Shown: piece by piece, positions 1 through 11,413 of the stretch
Layout: every line of letters starts with the position of its first letter
How positions within the stretch are numbered: the stretch's first letter is position 1
NCBI RefSeq assembly: GCF_020497125.1
Contig: NC_059077.1
Coordinates: 23,506,840-23,570,839 of the forward strand
Reading direction: 5' to 3'
Source of the DNA: Mauremys mutica
Taxonomy: Eukaryota; Chordata; Testudines; Geoemydidae
Length of the DNA: 64,000 nucleotides
The notes under the pieces: model-generated
Told to the model about the DNA's origin: nothing
What the model saw: the letters and a program-made list of their open reading frames with translations, nothing else
Databases searched by the model: none
Program-made: the position numbers and the translations under genes

Positions 1-246
1 GGTAGAATGCCTTAATTTTCCTGATGTTGAGAGAGAGACCCAGTCTGTGACAGGCATCTGCAAAAAGACCTAGAGTGCTTTGCAGGTCGGCCTCTGTGTG
101 TGCAAGAATGACACAGGCATCTGCATACTGAAGGTCAGTGATGCCAATTCTCGTGATCTTAGATTTTGTTTGGAGACGTTGAAGATTGAGGAGTTGACCA
201 TCCATACGATACGATAATCCCGATTCCATAAGGAAGGGCTGCAATT
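1..246 (-). mobile_element. LINE reverse transcriptase fragment (window edge)
   Basis: On the minus strand an open stretch of about 80 codons reads as the palm region of a non-LTR retrotransposon reverse transcriptase. The catalytic block reads LQYADACVILAHTEADLQ, so the usual YADD is YADA in this copy. It is followed by LGLSLNIRKIK, which fits the region just after motif C. An in-frame TAA lies immediately upstream, near 250, so the copy is truncated or broken there, and it continues beyond the left edge. The motif style resembles the LINE at 50.1-52.5 kb, but I cannot prove they are one family. The YADA change removes a catalytic Asp, so the copy is dead. Confidence 0.75.
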
Positions 247-1548
247 ATCAACAAATCCAACCACATTGCTTTTGTACTAAACGTTCTTAGTTTGCTCTAT
301 TTACTACATGACTGAATTTTCTCCTTGGAACTCAAATTTGAATCCAGTGCCTGTAAAAACTGAGCTTTGGTCTACACTATGTTTATAGTCACTATAGTGA
401 CTAGTGATACTAGAGTTGTGAGAACTTGGAAAACCCTGTTTGTGACAAAGCTCTTCCTCGTGTGCACACCTTTCAAGTGACACATTTGTTTAAGGTTCTA
501 AAGCCTGTCTAACCTTTTGGTTTTTTTCATGCAAGAATAGGATTATTTTCAAGTGAAACGGTTCAATTTTCAAGTAAATGAACATCAAAACGTTTCAAAT
601 TCAAACCTGAAATTCCAAAAGGGAAAATTGCATTTAGATGCACATATGTTTTATATAAAACATTACATTTCTAATGTTTGCACAGAGAAGACCTTTGTTT
701 GAATGGAAATAGTGCCATTACACAAAAGTATAATGAAAACCACATATCTAGTGGCATTTCGTTTTAAAGTATTTGCTATTTTCACATAACTAGGAAACAT
801 CAAAAACTTTTATGCTTGCTCTTTTTATTGTCTGCTTAATATACTGAATGGCCTCCAGTTGGTGGATTTTTTCTAAATCAGTTTAATGGGATTTAATCAC
901 CGTAATTCAGATCTCTAGCAAATTGTTTTGCTGCTTCTCTAATTAACACCAGCTGACTTTGCTTAATATCACATTAAAAACAGCTTTAACTGGTCATATC
1001 TGTGTAGGTTATATTTTTGTTTGTGCTATCCAAGGCTCCTATTCTTATGTAATCAAGTCTTTTATATACTAACAGCATTCACAATGTGTTTAATCCAAAA
1101 CAGTATTTTTTCCACATCACCTGAAATAAAAACCTTAGTCAGTCATCAAAACAGTTATTATTTTACTAAACAATAGGAAGGAGGAACCTGTCAGCAAGGA
1201 TTTTTGGTTAGATAATGACACGATACAGGCTCTTTAATGATGGCTTATATAAAGGCTGACTTTCCACTTATACAAAAGTCATTTTTATTAGAAACTTGAT
1301 TCCACACCTCCAATCTTTTATGTTGGCTGCATCTTCCCATTTCTGTTTCATGGGTTAGTAATGATGCCTTTTATGGCTATGTATGCTTGCCTGTTCCTAG
1401 ATGTGTGCCCTGTTCAGCCCTATTTTACAGAATTTAAATTGAAAACACATTGAGAGAATATACATCTATGATTTAAATTATACTTTTACCTTAACCCCCA
1501 GGGTGTCCTACTGAAGCCATGCTGGGTACCTGATGTGGTGCCACATAT
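247..1548. other. AT-rich stretch, nothing recognised
   Basis: No open frame of note and no repeat I can name. Around 520-620 there is a run of degenerate TTTCAA/TTGAAA words that could be a decayed MITE, but I cannot define its ends. Confidence 0.4.
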
Positions 1549-1660
1549 GTTCAAAAGCAGCAAAGAATCCTGTGGCACTTTATAGACTAACAGACGTTTT
1601 GCAGCATGAGCTTTCGTGGGTGAATACCCACTTCGTCGGATGCAAGTCAAAAAATATTGC
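1549..1660 (-). mobile_element. Penelope-like element terminal repeat with hammerhead fold
   Basis: This matches a very common turtle repeat that I recognise as the end of a Penelope-like element. On the minus strand it has the layout of a minimal hammerhead ribozyme: core CCGACGA (1639-1633), a perfect 6-bp stem II GTGGGT/ACCCAC closed by an ATTC loop (1631-1616), GAAA (1615-1612), then a tiny stem III with loop UCAU and the cleavage-site position at 1602. Hammerhead motifs are known in Penelope-like elements. Two positions argue against activity: the conserved U of CUGANGA is C (1638), and the cleavage-site nucleotide is G, which the hammerhead disfavours. No reverse transcriptase or GIY-YIG sequence is adjacent, so this is a terminal fragment only. 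Confidence 0.7.
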
Positions 1661-1744
1661 AACACATTTTCAAGCTGATCCAGCCCTCTTGTGCTGCTCT
1701 AGCAATGTAAATAGGGTTGCCAACTTTCTAATCGCACAAAACCA

Positions 1745-2040
1745 CTGGGCTGGGGCAGGGGGTTGGGTGCGGGAGTGGGATGAGGGCTCTAACTGGGGGG
1801 TATGGGCTCTGGGGTGGGGCCAGAAATTAAGGGTTCAAGGTGCAGGAGGGGGCTCCAGGGTGGAGCAGGGAGTTGGGGTGCAAGAGGGGGTGAGGGCTCC
1901 AGCTGGGGGTGCAGGTGCTGGGGTTGGGCCAGAGATGAGGGGTTTGGGGAGGAGGGGGCTCCAGGCTGGGGGGTGGGGCCGAGGGATTCAGAGTGCAGGA
2001 GGGGGCTGTGGGTTGAGGCAGGGTATTGAGGTGCAGGAAC
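1745..2040 (+). repeat. G-rich imperfect tandem repeat
   Basis: Recurring words such as GGTGCAGGAGGGGGC, GGGTGAGGGCTCC and GGGGTGGGGCC repeat at irregular spacing on the plus strand. Runs of four to six G are frequent, so G-quadruplex formation is possible. It is the interior of the inverted-end element around it. Confidence 0.65.
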
Positions 2041-2044
2041 AGGG

Positions 2045-2520
2045 CCGGCTTTATGAACTGTGGAGCCTGATTTGAATACCTGGCGGCGGTCCGGGACTTT
2101 GGCAGCACTTCGGCAGTGGGGGGTCCACTCCAGGTCTTCTGCAGCACCGAAGGATCCCCCAGCCCCCCGAAATGCCGCCAAAGACCCAGAGCGGACCACC
2201 TCCCTACCGCCAAAATGCCGCCGAAGACCCGTACCCTCCGCGCTGTGCCCCGGAACCAGCCACCAGCAGATCCAGCTCTTAGGCGGGGGGAGGGAGGTAG
2301 GAGGCTCCACGCGCTGCTCGCTGCTCTCGCCCGCAGGCACCACCCCCAGCTCCTATTGGCCCTGGTTCCCAGCCAATGGGAGTACGGAACTGGTGCTCGG
2401 GGTGGGGAGCAGCGCACAAAGCCCCGTGACCCCCGCCTTGGAACCGGACCTGCTGGCTGCTTCCGGGGCACAGCGCGATGCCAGGACAGGTAGGGACTAG
2501 CCTGCCTTAGACCCACAGCA
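2045..2520 (+). repeat. GC-rich nested repeat (GGGCCGGCT type)
   Basis: It starts at AGGGCCGGCTTTATG and is CpG-rich compared with its surroundings. A related fragment in the opposite orientation ends GAGCTGGCCCTG near 39,114. It could be mistaken for a CpG-island promoter, but it lies wholly inside the repeat with inverted ends. I cannot name the family. Confidence 0.4.
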
Positions 2521-2625
2521 TCGCTAACTGGACTTTTAACAGCCCTGTCGGTGGTGCTGACCGGAGCCGCCGGGACCCTTTTCGACCGAGAGTTCCGGGC
2601 AAAAACCGGACACCTGGCAACCCTA

Positions 2626-3874
2626 AGTTGTGAAGCTGCTCTAACTAGACAGCTGGGAATAGCAGAACCCTTAAGTTGGAACAGCCAGCTCTCTGACCCT
2701 GCAAGGTCCCCCCACCTGCTGTGATAGTCGGGCCTACAAATTTACTCTAATTGTGGGCTCAACTGTAAAAAGTAAGTGAAAATTCGTCACAATAACTTAT
2801 TATTATAAGTGTTGATAGGAAAAGGTATTGAAGGGAGACAGAAAGACTGAATTAGTCCAAACAAAAAGGCCTATTGATATAACTCAAGGACTGCGTTAAG
2901 ATCATTCCTGCTAAACAAGAGGATTTGAGTACTGAAAATTAATAAACCAAAATTGGTATGACAGATATTAAGCCCAATTGGTGAACAAAATAATGAGGGA
3001 ATGGGTTATTCCACCCTTTACTCCTTTTGGGGTTCTTAAGAAAGAGACTTTGGGAAGAAAAATTGGCTGCTGGAGTTAAGCGTCACAATCATGGCTCCCC
3101 CCACATCTCCAGAGTCCCTGGACCTTCTTTTTCTTAATCGTGAGAGTTGTTCTGTCCAGACTGGGCCAAAGAAAGGGTCCCAGATGTCACTGCCACATCC
3201 ATTGGCTTCAGCAACACCCCAACTATCACTTGGGATGTCTCTCCCCTCCCCCACAGGTCCTTTTTCTTCTCCACCTTATTTCTTATCTTTCCTATATCTC
3301 TCCTTTTGCCTTCTGTGTAATAAGAGTGTGGTTAGCTGGCCAAGAATGTATATTTGGCAAAACTGCTGTAAGCCTGTGACCAGAAAGAGGCAACTAAAAG
3401 CAATGCCCTAAACAGGCTGGTGCTGTTACAAGTTTGCCAGATCTCGGAGTGGCTGACACGACCGTGTGCAGTGCCTGTGTTTCTCCAACAGCGAGGCTGT
3501 AAGTGAAAGTCAACACCAGAGATAGAAGCTGCATTTTCTATCTTTGCTGTTCTTTTCTCTTCTCTTGTGTGTATGTGTTTTGTCTTCTGGAAAATGGGAT
3601 TGGACTTTAACAACAACAGCAACAACTTCTCTTTTCCCCAAAAAAGACAGTTATTACCATCTTTGATATGGTTTAAAAAGACTGTCAAACAAGGGGATTT
3701 TTCCTTCTAGAAACTCTCTCCAGTAAAGGGAAAGGGTACAAGGGATATCGTTAAAATGAAACCCTTATTCAAATACTTAACATTTCAAATGCTTTACCTG
3801 TTTTCCCTTCTTTTCTGTATCTTTAATAAAAAGTAGTAAAGGATTTTTAATGGTGCATGCACCATTATACTAAG
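2626..3874. other. Unannotated spacer
   Basis: No coding relic or named repeat is recognised here. The open frames at 3.0-3.7 kb on both strands lack domains and splice-site support. Confidence 0.4.
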
Positions 3875-4082
3875 CAGATAGCTCAGTGGTTTGAGTACTG
3901 GCCTGCTAAACCCAGGGTTATGAGCTTAATCTTTGAGGGGGCCACTTAGGGATCTGGGGCAAAAATCAGTACTTGGTCCTGCTAGTGAAGGCAGGGGGCT
4001 GGACTCTATGACCTTTTGGGGTCCCTTCCAGTTTTATGAGATAGGTATATCTTAAAAATAAATAAATGAAAAAATAAAAAAA
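3875..4082 (+). mobile_element. Turtle tRNA-derived SINE, copy 1
   Basis: The tRNA-like head shows an A box, TAGCTCAGTGG (3879-3889), and a mutated B box in GTTATGAGCTTAATC (about 3918-3932). The body is the characteristic turtle sequence with GGGGGCCACTTAGGGATC, GGGGGCTGGACTC and GTCCCTTCCAGTTTTATGAG. The end is AT-rich with AAATAAATGAA units. It is nearly collinear with the copy at 53.9 kb but more diverged, and its B box is worse, so it is probably the older copy. This family is a hallmark of cryptodiran turtles. Confidence 0.9.
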
Positions 4083-6739
4083 TCTGTGTTGCCCAAACCT
4101 TGTTTAAAATGGTTTAATGTTAGACAGTGACTGGGTTATGTTAACACCTCTGGCCTATATATACACCATCTACATTAACACAATACACCTCACTCCCATC
4201 CTAATAGGATACACAGGGTCCCAAGGAAGGGACCAGAGCTGTACCCATCTGGTACATTTGGCAGCCATTACCAGCATATATAAGCTAGAGCAGCTCAGAG
4301 GCAGCTCACACATACACCTAGAGTCATCCAGGCTTTGGCATTCCTAGAGATGGAGGGAACCCAAAGATGGAAGAAAGCCACCTCTCTTCCTCTTCCCCTT
4401 GGGTTCTGCACCAAGTTCAGCTCAGCCAGACTGCGGACATTATATAAACAGGGCTAGGCTCTGGATGGAGTAAATCAGGTAGAGAGGAACATGGAAGGGT
4501 AGTGTAGACATTTAGAAGTTTGTCATCACAGACATACATTTCAGGACCAAACGTTATGATGTGGCCCATGTAAGTCCATTGTCCTATATGGGCAGTATTA
4601 GTACCCTGTATTTTTTTTTCCCTAAATCGTTTTCATTACTACATGTAGTTCTGGATGTTGCAGCTTTTATTGCTGCCTTTTTACTCTGATCCATATACAT
4701 TAATCATTCTGTGTAAAGTAGTTTCTCTTAATTGTGACAGTGCCAGGTCCTTTCTTAGCTCCCGTCTGTGATCATTTGTATTTCAGCCTGCCACCCTCTA
4801 AAACAGATCTACGGTACAGACCTTTCCTATTGTCTTCAAAAAACAAAAGCAAACTCACACCTCTGTGCATGGTTGAAAATTGATCAAGCTAGTTTTAACT
4901 GATGTAACCAATCCTTATGCAGGACTCTGATTGCTATAGCAATAAGTAGTAGTTTAGCGAAACAGAGCAATTCTCCACATCTAAATACTGCTTAATAAAG
5001 CACACACTGCAAAACAAACTTGTTTTACAAAGCCTTTCAACAATAATCTCTGCAACACTCTTAAACTGCTTCAAACTCGTACTGCCACCCGAAATAATAT
5101 GCAGTTGCAGAACTTGTTTGTCTGGTCTGTACTATATCCTGAGCAATTTGGAGCAAGGACTGTGAGTCATATGTCTGCAGAACAGTGAGCACACTGTCAA
5201 TACTCAATGAGCAGCAGCAGCATAGGGACAGATCCTGCCGGCCTTCAAAGGGAGTTCCAGCTGAATAAGACTTGCAAGCATTACCCTCTACATACTAGCA
5301 ACTGGCAATCTTCCAAAGGTTCAAAGGTTTAGCAAAACACACAGATGTTTGTTTAAGTGTCTAAATACGATTTTTTTTATTACAATTAATGAGGCTGAAG
5401 ATCTTCTGGTACATGCTTCCTCCAGTCATGCCACAAAACAGCCTCTCTCACAATGATTCTGAGGAGTTGCTGAGGCCTCAGACACCAGTGACTTCAGAAA
5501 GAGTTTAGGCCCTCAGAACTTCAGGGGTCATGCCCAATATTTCTTCTCCCCTTGCTGGCTGAAACCACTTGGGGTGAAATTCTTCCCTTGAAGGCTAAAG
5601 TGGGACCTGGAGGTGCGAAGACCTTGTGCTGGCCCTGGGCATATAAGTGAATTTCACCATCAGTGTCAAAGAACGTAAAAGGAAAAATGTTGAGGGATCT
5701 TTTCGAACTTCAGAAAAACCTTTGATTTGAGTATAGATAGAGTTTTGAGGGAAAGTTCTTATTTTATCCTCACCACATCTCTCTAAAACAACTGCATTAA
5801 TACACACTGATAAGTCACCTCTAAAACAATAGACATGAACAATAGCAATCAGATTGGTCAACAAAGTAGAAAGATTTATCCTTAGGGTGAACATTTTAAC
5901 TTTTCCCTTTTCTTTTTAACACACACTTAAATTGCCTCTTTGTCTTTAAAATTACAAATTGTCTGTAACTATAATTTCTTTTTATATTTTAATGTACTGT
6001 AGGCCTGGTTATAATGATAATCCACCAGCACAGATCTTTGAACTCATATGGGGTCTTATTGACTGGGATTTATATTTGCAATTTCTGGTCATTTGCACAC
6101 AGGGTACATTCTACCCCCATATTACACAGCAGTATACAGGCAATGTTTTCTGAGACGAATGCCATGAAAAGTATGTAAACATCAATCAATCAATCAATTT
6201 TGTTTTTTATATGACCCTAAACACCATAGTACCCACTTACTCTGCAGCAAGCTTGACCTACATTCTTTGGGAAGATAAGCAGTCCAGTACAGCAGTCTGA
6301 AAATGTTGTGGCAGCTTCACACAAGTTAAAAAATAGTTCTGTTATTGAATTAAATGTAAAAATGAATAATACAATAACTGCAGTGTTCCTTCTGCTATAT
6401 AATTTGATATTACATTCAATTTATTTTATTCAATCCCTACATTTTCAGTGGCTGAAGAATTTTATATTGAAAATGTGTAGCTGTATTATGGAAGTTGTCA
6501 GGCAAATGAGCAGAAGACTTTTGGTACCTGGGAAGGAAGTATGCGATTCTGGGATAAGTGCACTTGCTGGATATTATAATTATCTCCAGTAAGAATTAAC
6601 TATATTGATAATGATATTTGCATCATTAGCTTTCAAAATTAACACCAGTCAGTGGGGCAGTCTACACCTCTCAGAGCTACATCTGCAGACATCAGCTGTG
6701 TTCAGTTGTACTTAAGACCTGATCAAAAGGCCACTGAGG
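4083..6739. other. AT-rich spacer with a short ATCA microsatellite
   Basis: A four-unit ATCA-type run lies at 6181-6198. I recognise no repeat family or exon in the rest. Confidence 0.4.
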
Positions 6740-7080
6740 TCAACAGGAATCTCCCCCCGGTCCCTCTCCTTGTGCCCAAGACCTCTCCCCTCCCGTTCTT
6801 CCCCTCTCTGTGTCTCCCCATCCCTTCTGCCCCTCCCCTTCTGCCTCGCTCCCCCACTGCAGAGGCCAAGACCCCAGCTCTGGTGCGCTGGGTGGCACGG
6901 CGAGCCCCAGTTGTGCCGGGCAGCAGCACCACCAGCCCGGGTGCTCTGGGCAGCAGGGCCAGCCCTGCTGCGTTGTGGGGGCAGTGCTCCCAGCCCCAGT
7001 GCTCCAAGCGGCCGGGCTGTTCCCAGCCCCAGTGCACTGGAAATCGCAGAGAGGGGGGCTGGCCTGGAGGTGGAGTGTAG
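6740..7080. other. C-rich and GC-rich stretch without a recognised gene
   Basis: A pyrimidine-rich block (6750-6850, many CCCCTC words) is followed by a GC-rich block with repeated CCCAGCCCCAGTG words near 6985-7035. Overlapping frames of 104-142 codons are open on both strands, which points to composition and not to coding. It may be an unrecognised repeat. Confidence 0.4.
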
Positions 7081-7199
7081 GTGGGGTCACACTACACTGT
7101 TTGGGGAGGCACAGCCTACCCCTGCCTACGATATCCACCAGCCATGACTTCCTGCAAAATAGTCAACACCCTCACCTCCCATTGGGGAATAAATATATT

Positions 7200-7275
7200 T
7201 AAGAACTAGGTTTAAAATTCAGGAGCTCTTGCTTCCCAGTCCAGCACTTAAACCACTGGACTATAACTCTTAGAA
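7200..7275 (+). repeat. MIR-like SINE fragment (3' part)
   Basis: The words CTTCCCAGTCCAGCACTT and AACCACTGGACTATAACTC follow the 3' part of the MIR consensus. Only the tail is left. Confidence 0.5.
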
Positions 7276-7971
7276 AACCAATTTTTACCCTAGCTGAAGA
7301 GTTTGATTCCTTACTTAAATACTTTATTTATTACAGAAGCAGCAGCCAATAGTTAGGAATCTGACAACATTATACTATAAACCATTTTCCTTAGTTATTT
7401 TTAACTTTGCAGCCCAATTATTAAAATAGGTTCTATAAATCCGCAACTTGGGAGCAAATTAACTTGACTTTCTTTAGAAAATTAGTTGGAATTTTTTAAA
7501 ATCTGTTTTAAAACACGAAGGCTGCTAATTTATAAAGTGAAGTATCCTCTTTGGCATTTCTGTGTGTGTGGCATTTTCATTTACATATGAGAATTAGCTA
7601 GAGTGACTGCAGTGAAATTACATACCATGACATTTTAATGTGTATTACAGCATGACTGTGACCAAAAACCTCCTTGTTACTGCAGAATAAAAGTCACGGT
7701 GGTTATCTTAGTATCTGCATAATATGCTGAACATTTTGTCCATGTTTTTCCTGCACACATCTCTATCTACCACTCATGTATCTCACTAGTGCACAGAAAA
7801 TGAAATTCACCAAGCAAGGCCTTCCACTCAGTACAACCCAGGTGGTATCACTGTGATAAGTACAAGTGTGGATGGAGCAGCTGCCCAAGGACCCTGTGCC
7901 TGTGAACTGGTGAGGGAGCTCTTTGCCAACTTTGAATATAGCTGTACAGAGGAGAATTCGGGGCAGGCTTA
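7276..7971. other. AT-rich spacer, nothing recognised
   Basis: No repeat family, exon or RNA gene could be identified between the MIR tail and the Tigger-like element. Confidence 0.4.
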
Positions 7972-7973
7972 TA

Positions 7974-8131
7974 CAGTAACTCCTCACTTAACGTTACAGT
8001 TATGTTCCTGAAAAATGCAACTTTAAGTGAAACGATGTTCAACTAATCCAATTTCCCCATAAGAATTAATGTAAATAAGGGGGTTAGGTTCCAGGGAAAT
8101 TTTTCTCACCAGACAAAAGACTAATTGTGTG

Positions 8132-8171
<40 letters not shown>

Positions 8172-8972
8172 TTATACGTTTTAAACAAACAGTTTAATAC
8201 TGGTACACAGTGATGATGATTGTGAAGCTTGGTTGAGGTGGAGGAGTCAGAGGGTGGGATATTTCTCAGGGGATGCCTTACTGTTAAATGATGAACTAGC
8301 AATTGGCTGAGCCCTCAAGGGTTAACTCTCACACTCTACAAGGCAGCACGAAAGGAGGGAGGACAGATAGAGACAGAGACACACACCCTGTGTGTGTGTG
8401 CGTGTGTGTGTGTGAGAGAGAGAGATGCGCATTTCCCCTTTAAGTATGAAGAGTGGGGTCAGAAGTACACTGCCTTGTTAATTAGATCAGCAAGCTGAGA
8501 CCGGACCGCAGATGCAGCTGCCTGGAAGCTCCCTCTGTCGTGTGTCCCCCCTGCTCTATGGAAGATGGGGTAAACGGGGTGCAGGAATGGGGGGAGGGGG
8601 ACATCCTCCCCTCCCTCCCACACTGCAAGCAGGAGTCTCGGGGAGCAGCTCCAAGGCAGAGGGCAGGAGCAGCACATGGCAGTGGGGGGGGGGGAGGGAC
8701 AGCTGCAATTGCTAGCCTGCTGGGCAGCTGCTGCACAGGGAACTTAGGGGAGTGGGGAGCTGATGGGGGGCTGCCGGCCCACCTTGGTTCCAAGCCCCTG
8801 CCAGCTAGCTGCAATGGGCTGCTCTTCCTGCAAGCAGTGGACAAAGCAGGCAGCTGCCAAATGACATTAGAAGGAAGCATTGCACAACTTTAAACAAGCA
8901 TGTTCCCTAATTGATCAGCAACGTAACAACGAAACAACGTTAACTGGGACGACTTTAAGTGAGGAGTTACTG
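7974..8972. mobile_element. Tigger/pogo-like MITE with TA target duplication
   Basis: The ends form an 18-bp perfect inverted repeat, CAGTAACTCCTCACTTAA, and both sides are flanked by TA (7972-7973 and 8973-8974), as expected for Tc1/mariner insertion. The terminal sequence resembles Tigger elements. The interior has no transposase: it holds a TG/TA/CA microsatellite (8129-8172), a TG/AG-rich run (8390-8425) and a GC-rich segment (8500-8860). At 999 bp it is long for a MITE. The open frames inside are not conserved domains. Confidence 0.85.
8129..8172. repeat. Compound TG/TA/CA microsatellite
   Basis: A TGTGTG run, then about ten TA units, then about eight CA units. It is self-complementary and could extrude a hairpin. 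It lies inside the Tigger-like element. Confidence 0.9.
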
Positions 8973-8974
8973 TA

Positions 8975-10100
8975 CTACATTCAGCAGGGGGATCTTCACA
9001 TGGTATAGAGCTGCTGTAGTGACTCATATACCATCCCTCTTCCTGCAGCCAACAGAAGGAGCACAAGGCCATGGCCACCTGGCACAAGCTGAAGCTGTCT
9101 GAAGGCTTCTCTAACCTACTCATGGGATTGACCCAGTACTAAATTGCCCATGAGAAGGAGAGTGTAAAGGTGGCTTAAAGTTACCTTTGCACTGCCCACA
9201 CCTTAGCTGCACTAAATGCTTCTTGACCACAGCTGAGTTTCTGATCCCACATGTAAAAGCTTATAATTTTGTGAGAACAAAACCTCTTTAAGAAAAAAAG
9301 TCTGCCATATTGAGTGCACAGTAATTAATCTCCAAAGCATAACAGTAACAAATGTTTGTGTTGAAGAATCTTCTGGAAAAAAGCCAATTTAGTGTAACTT
9401 TAACTTTTAGCTGAAAAGTTTTAAATTTTAGAGAGATTTCAATTTAAAAGCATTAACTTTTGCACATCACATTTCAGCACACACAGGAAAAATTCACCCT
9501 TTTTGGGAGGTGACTTGAAATGTCTGTAATGTAGGTCTCAGGAATTCTGTATTAAATGAAAGAGTTTTTACTGGAGACTCAAATTAGCTGTGTTACTGCA
9601 ATGTACTCAGACTTAGACAAGGAGAGGACACATCTTTTAATGACAGTTCAAAGTATTTCATTCTCCATTCAAAAAGATTTGGACAAATAACTAAACGGAA
9701 AAAACAAATAAATGGTATTTGTCTGAACACAGTAAGAAAGCTATTTATGTTTAAATGAACCTATTTGAAAACACACAGGTCACCTTAAATCCAGACATAC
9801 AACAACTGGATAAGATAGGTGAGTGAAAGACCAAATATAGAGGATTTATTTAGAATCCGATAAAAAAATGCTGCAAAAAAAACTTTGCTGCCTATCTGCA
9901 ATAAATAAAACATAAACAGCAGAGTTCCAGATGGCATGACGTGAATGTGAATTCATACGTACAGGGTTTCCTAGATGTGAAGTCCACATAGTGGGAGGAC
10001 AGATCGAGCCTTACATGTCATCTTTTCAGAAAACTATTCTGAAAATTATTTCATGCCATAATCACAGTGCAGATTAAAAGAAGGTTTTGAAAGTATTATA
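8975..10100. other. AT-rich spacer, nothing recognised
   Basis: No long open frame and no named repeat is recognised. Confidence 0.4.
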
Positions 10101-11165
10101 TATGTTTTTAATGACCCTGTGACTCTGGGCTGGAGGGAGCATGCTCAATCGCCCTGTAGAGATGGTGCATGCACAGCCCAGTCACATGTAGGAGCTTGGC
10201 GGGGATGGCACATGCTCAGTCTCTATGGCAGTGGTCCCCAAATTGTGGGGCATGCCCCATTTGGAGGGGTGCAGTGGGGCCCGGTCCAGCCTTGACGGGG
10301 GCAGGGAGAGAGCGCTACCTAACCTCGCTCTGCCCCCAGCTCTGCTCTGGCCCCGACTCCTGGCTGTGGCTCTGCTTCTGGCCCCACCCCCAGCTGCAGC
10401 CCGGGCCTCGGCCCCTGGCTCCCAGCACCAACTGGCTGGCTGCGGCTCCACTCCTGGTTGTGGCCCCCCAAGCTCAGCTCTGCTCCCAGCCACGGTCCCT
10501 GGCTCCTGGCCTGGCCACAACTCTGGCTTCAGCCTTGGCCTCAACTGTGGCCCTGCTCCTGGCTCTGGCTCCCAAACACATTTGGGGGCAGGGCATGGAT
10601 GGGTAAAGAGGGGCATGAGGTGAACCGTTTGGGGACCACTGCTCTCTGGGAATTGTGCATGTGCCATCTGGCCAGCATTAGCAACCCTGAAAAGTTCAAG
10701 CATGCTCAGTGAGGGTGGAATCTTTGGAGATTTAGTGTTAAACTCTAGCAAGTCTGTACAGAGCATGAGTAAACTACATTTGTTCCAAAGGCTTATAACT
10801 TCGCCAAATTTTCCATACAAATGGGAAAAGGTACAACTTTGACACAAAGGCCACCACTCTGGCAAGTCCCTGCTACAAACCATGGGGATGCTAGAAATTT
10901 TCAAAGTAAAGCGCTCAAGAATTTAACACGGACAAAACAATATATTTTCCCATAGCTTCATTGTCAGAAACAGCTGAACTATTTTGGCTGAAATTTAAAA
11001 GGAAAAAAAAAATTAGCCTGAGGCAGGCAGACAGCATAGAAAATTTCAGCCTGAATTATTACAGTTTAGCAAAGTTATAAGCTAAAGAAAACAAGGTCTT
11101 TATAATGGGAAGTGTTGGGCAACCTTAATAATGGTTAGTGCTACCAGCCCGGCCTTTATTATAAC
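10101..11165. repeat. Composite dispersed repeat, copy 1
   Basis: The part after the hAT MITE (about 10,675-11,160) aligns by eye with 32,062-32,555. Shared words include AAAGGCTTATAACTT, GACACAAAGGCCAC, ACAAAACAAT and AATGGGAAGTGTTGGGCAACCTT. Each copy carries a hAT MITE of the same family at its left. I cannot name the outer family and do not see clear ends. Confidence 0.6.
10229..10641. mobile_element. hAT MITE, CAGTGGTCCCCAA ends
   Basis: It begins CAGTGGTCCCCAAATTG and ends GTTTGGGGACCACTG, a hAT-style inverted repeat. The flanks are CTCTATGG (10,221-10,228) and CTCTCTGG (10,642-10,649), an 8-bp target duplication with one mismatch, as expected for hAT. The interior is GC-rich with repeated CTGGCTCT words. 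Open frames of 130-240 codons on both strands reflect this composition; no transposase is present. Confidence 0.8.
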
Positions 11166-11308
11166 AATTAGTTTCATTGCATAAAAAATATTTTGGCAAT
11201 TCCCACTGAACTGCCTTGTGAAACTTCACTCTGGAGGAAGGTTTTTTCCTTGCGGTCTGCTTCACACTTCACTGGCAACTTATATTGAAGGTTAAGTTTT
11301 ACTTTATG

Positions 11309-11413
11309 GGCCTGATTCTCCCCTTGCTTACAGTATAAACCAGGAGTAAACTCCATTGAAGTTAATGGAGTTTCACTAGTGTGTGAAGTTGGTATGAAAG
11401 GAGAATCCAGCTC
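11309..11413. mobile_element. Short palindromic MITE-like repeat
   Basis: CCTGATTCTCC at the left pairs with GGAGAATCCAG at the right, and the centre CTCCATTGAAGTTAATGGAG is itself an inverted repeat. It follows a common amniote fold-back repeat. Related fragments occur near 16,080-16,150 and 18,940-18,975. Confidence 0.5.

Larger units (their letters stand above)
1712..2625. mobile_element. GC-rich non-autonomous DNA element with inverted ends
   Basis: The stretch begins TAGGGTTGCCA and ends TGGCAACCCTA, an 11-bp perfect terminal inverted repeat, and the right end carries the CCGGACACC block typical of this reptile repeat. I find no matching 8-bp duplication outside the ends, so a hAT-type origin is a guess. 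The interior has a G-rich imperfect tandem part (1745-2040) and a GC-rich part (about 2045-2520) that looks like a separate nested repeat. Long open frames of 125-229 codons on both strands are artefacts of the biased composition; none shows a domain. Confidence 0.6.

Noticed and set aside
1533..2516. Several open frames of 125-229 codons on both strands
   Set aside because: They lie in a G-rich/C-rich repeat with inverted ends; both strands are open because stop codons are rare in this composition. No domain is visible.
2045..2520. CpG-rich block as a possible promoter
   Set aside because: It is inside a dispersed repeat and has a related fragment near 39.1 kb; no gene follows it.
10169..10904. 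A 240-codon minus-strand frame
   Set aside because: It runs across the ends of a hAT MITE and into both flanks, so it is a compositional accident.
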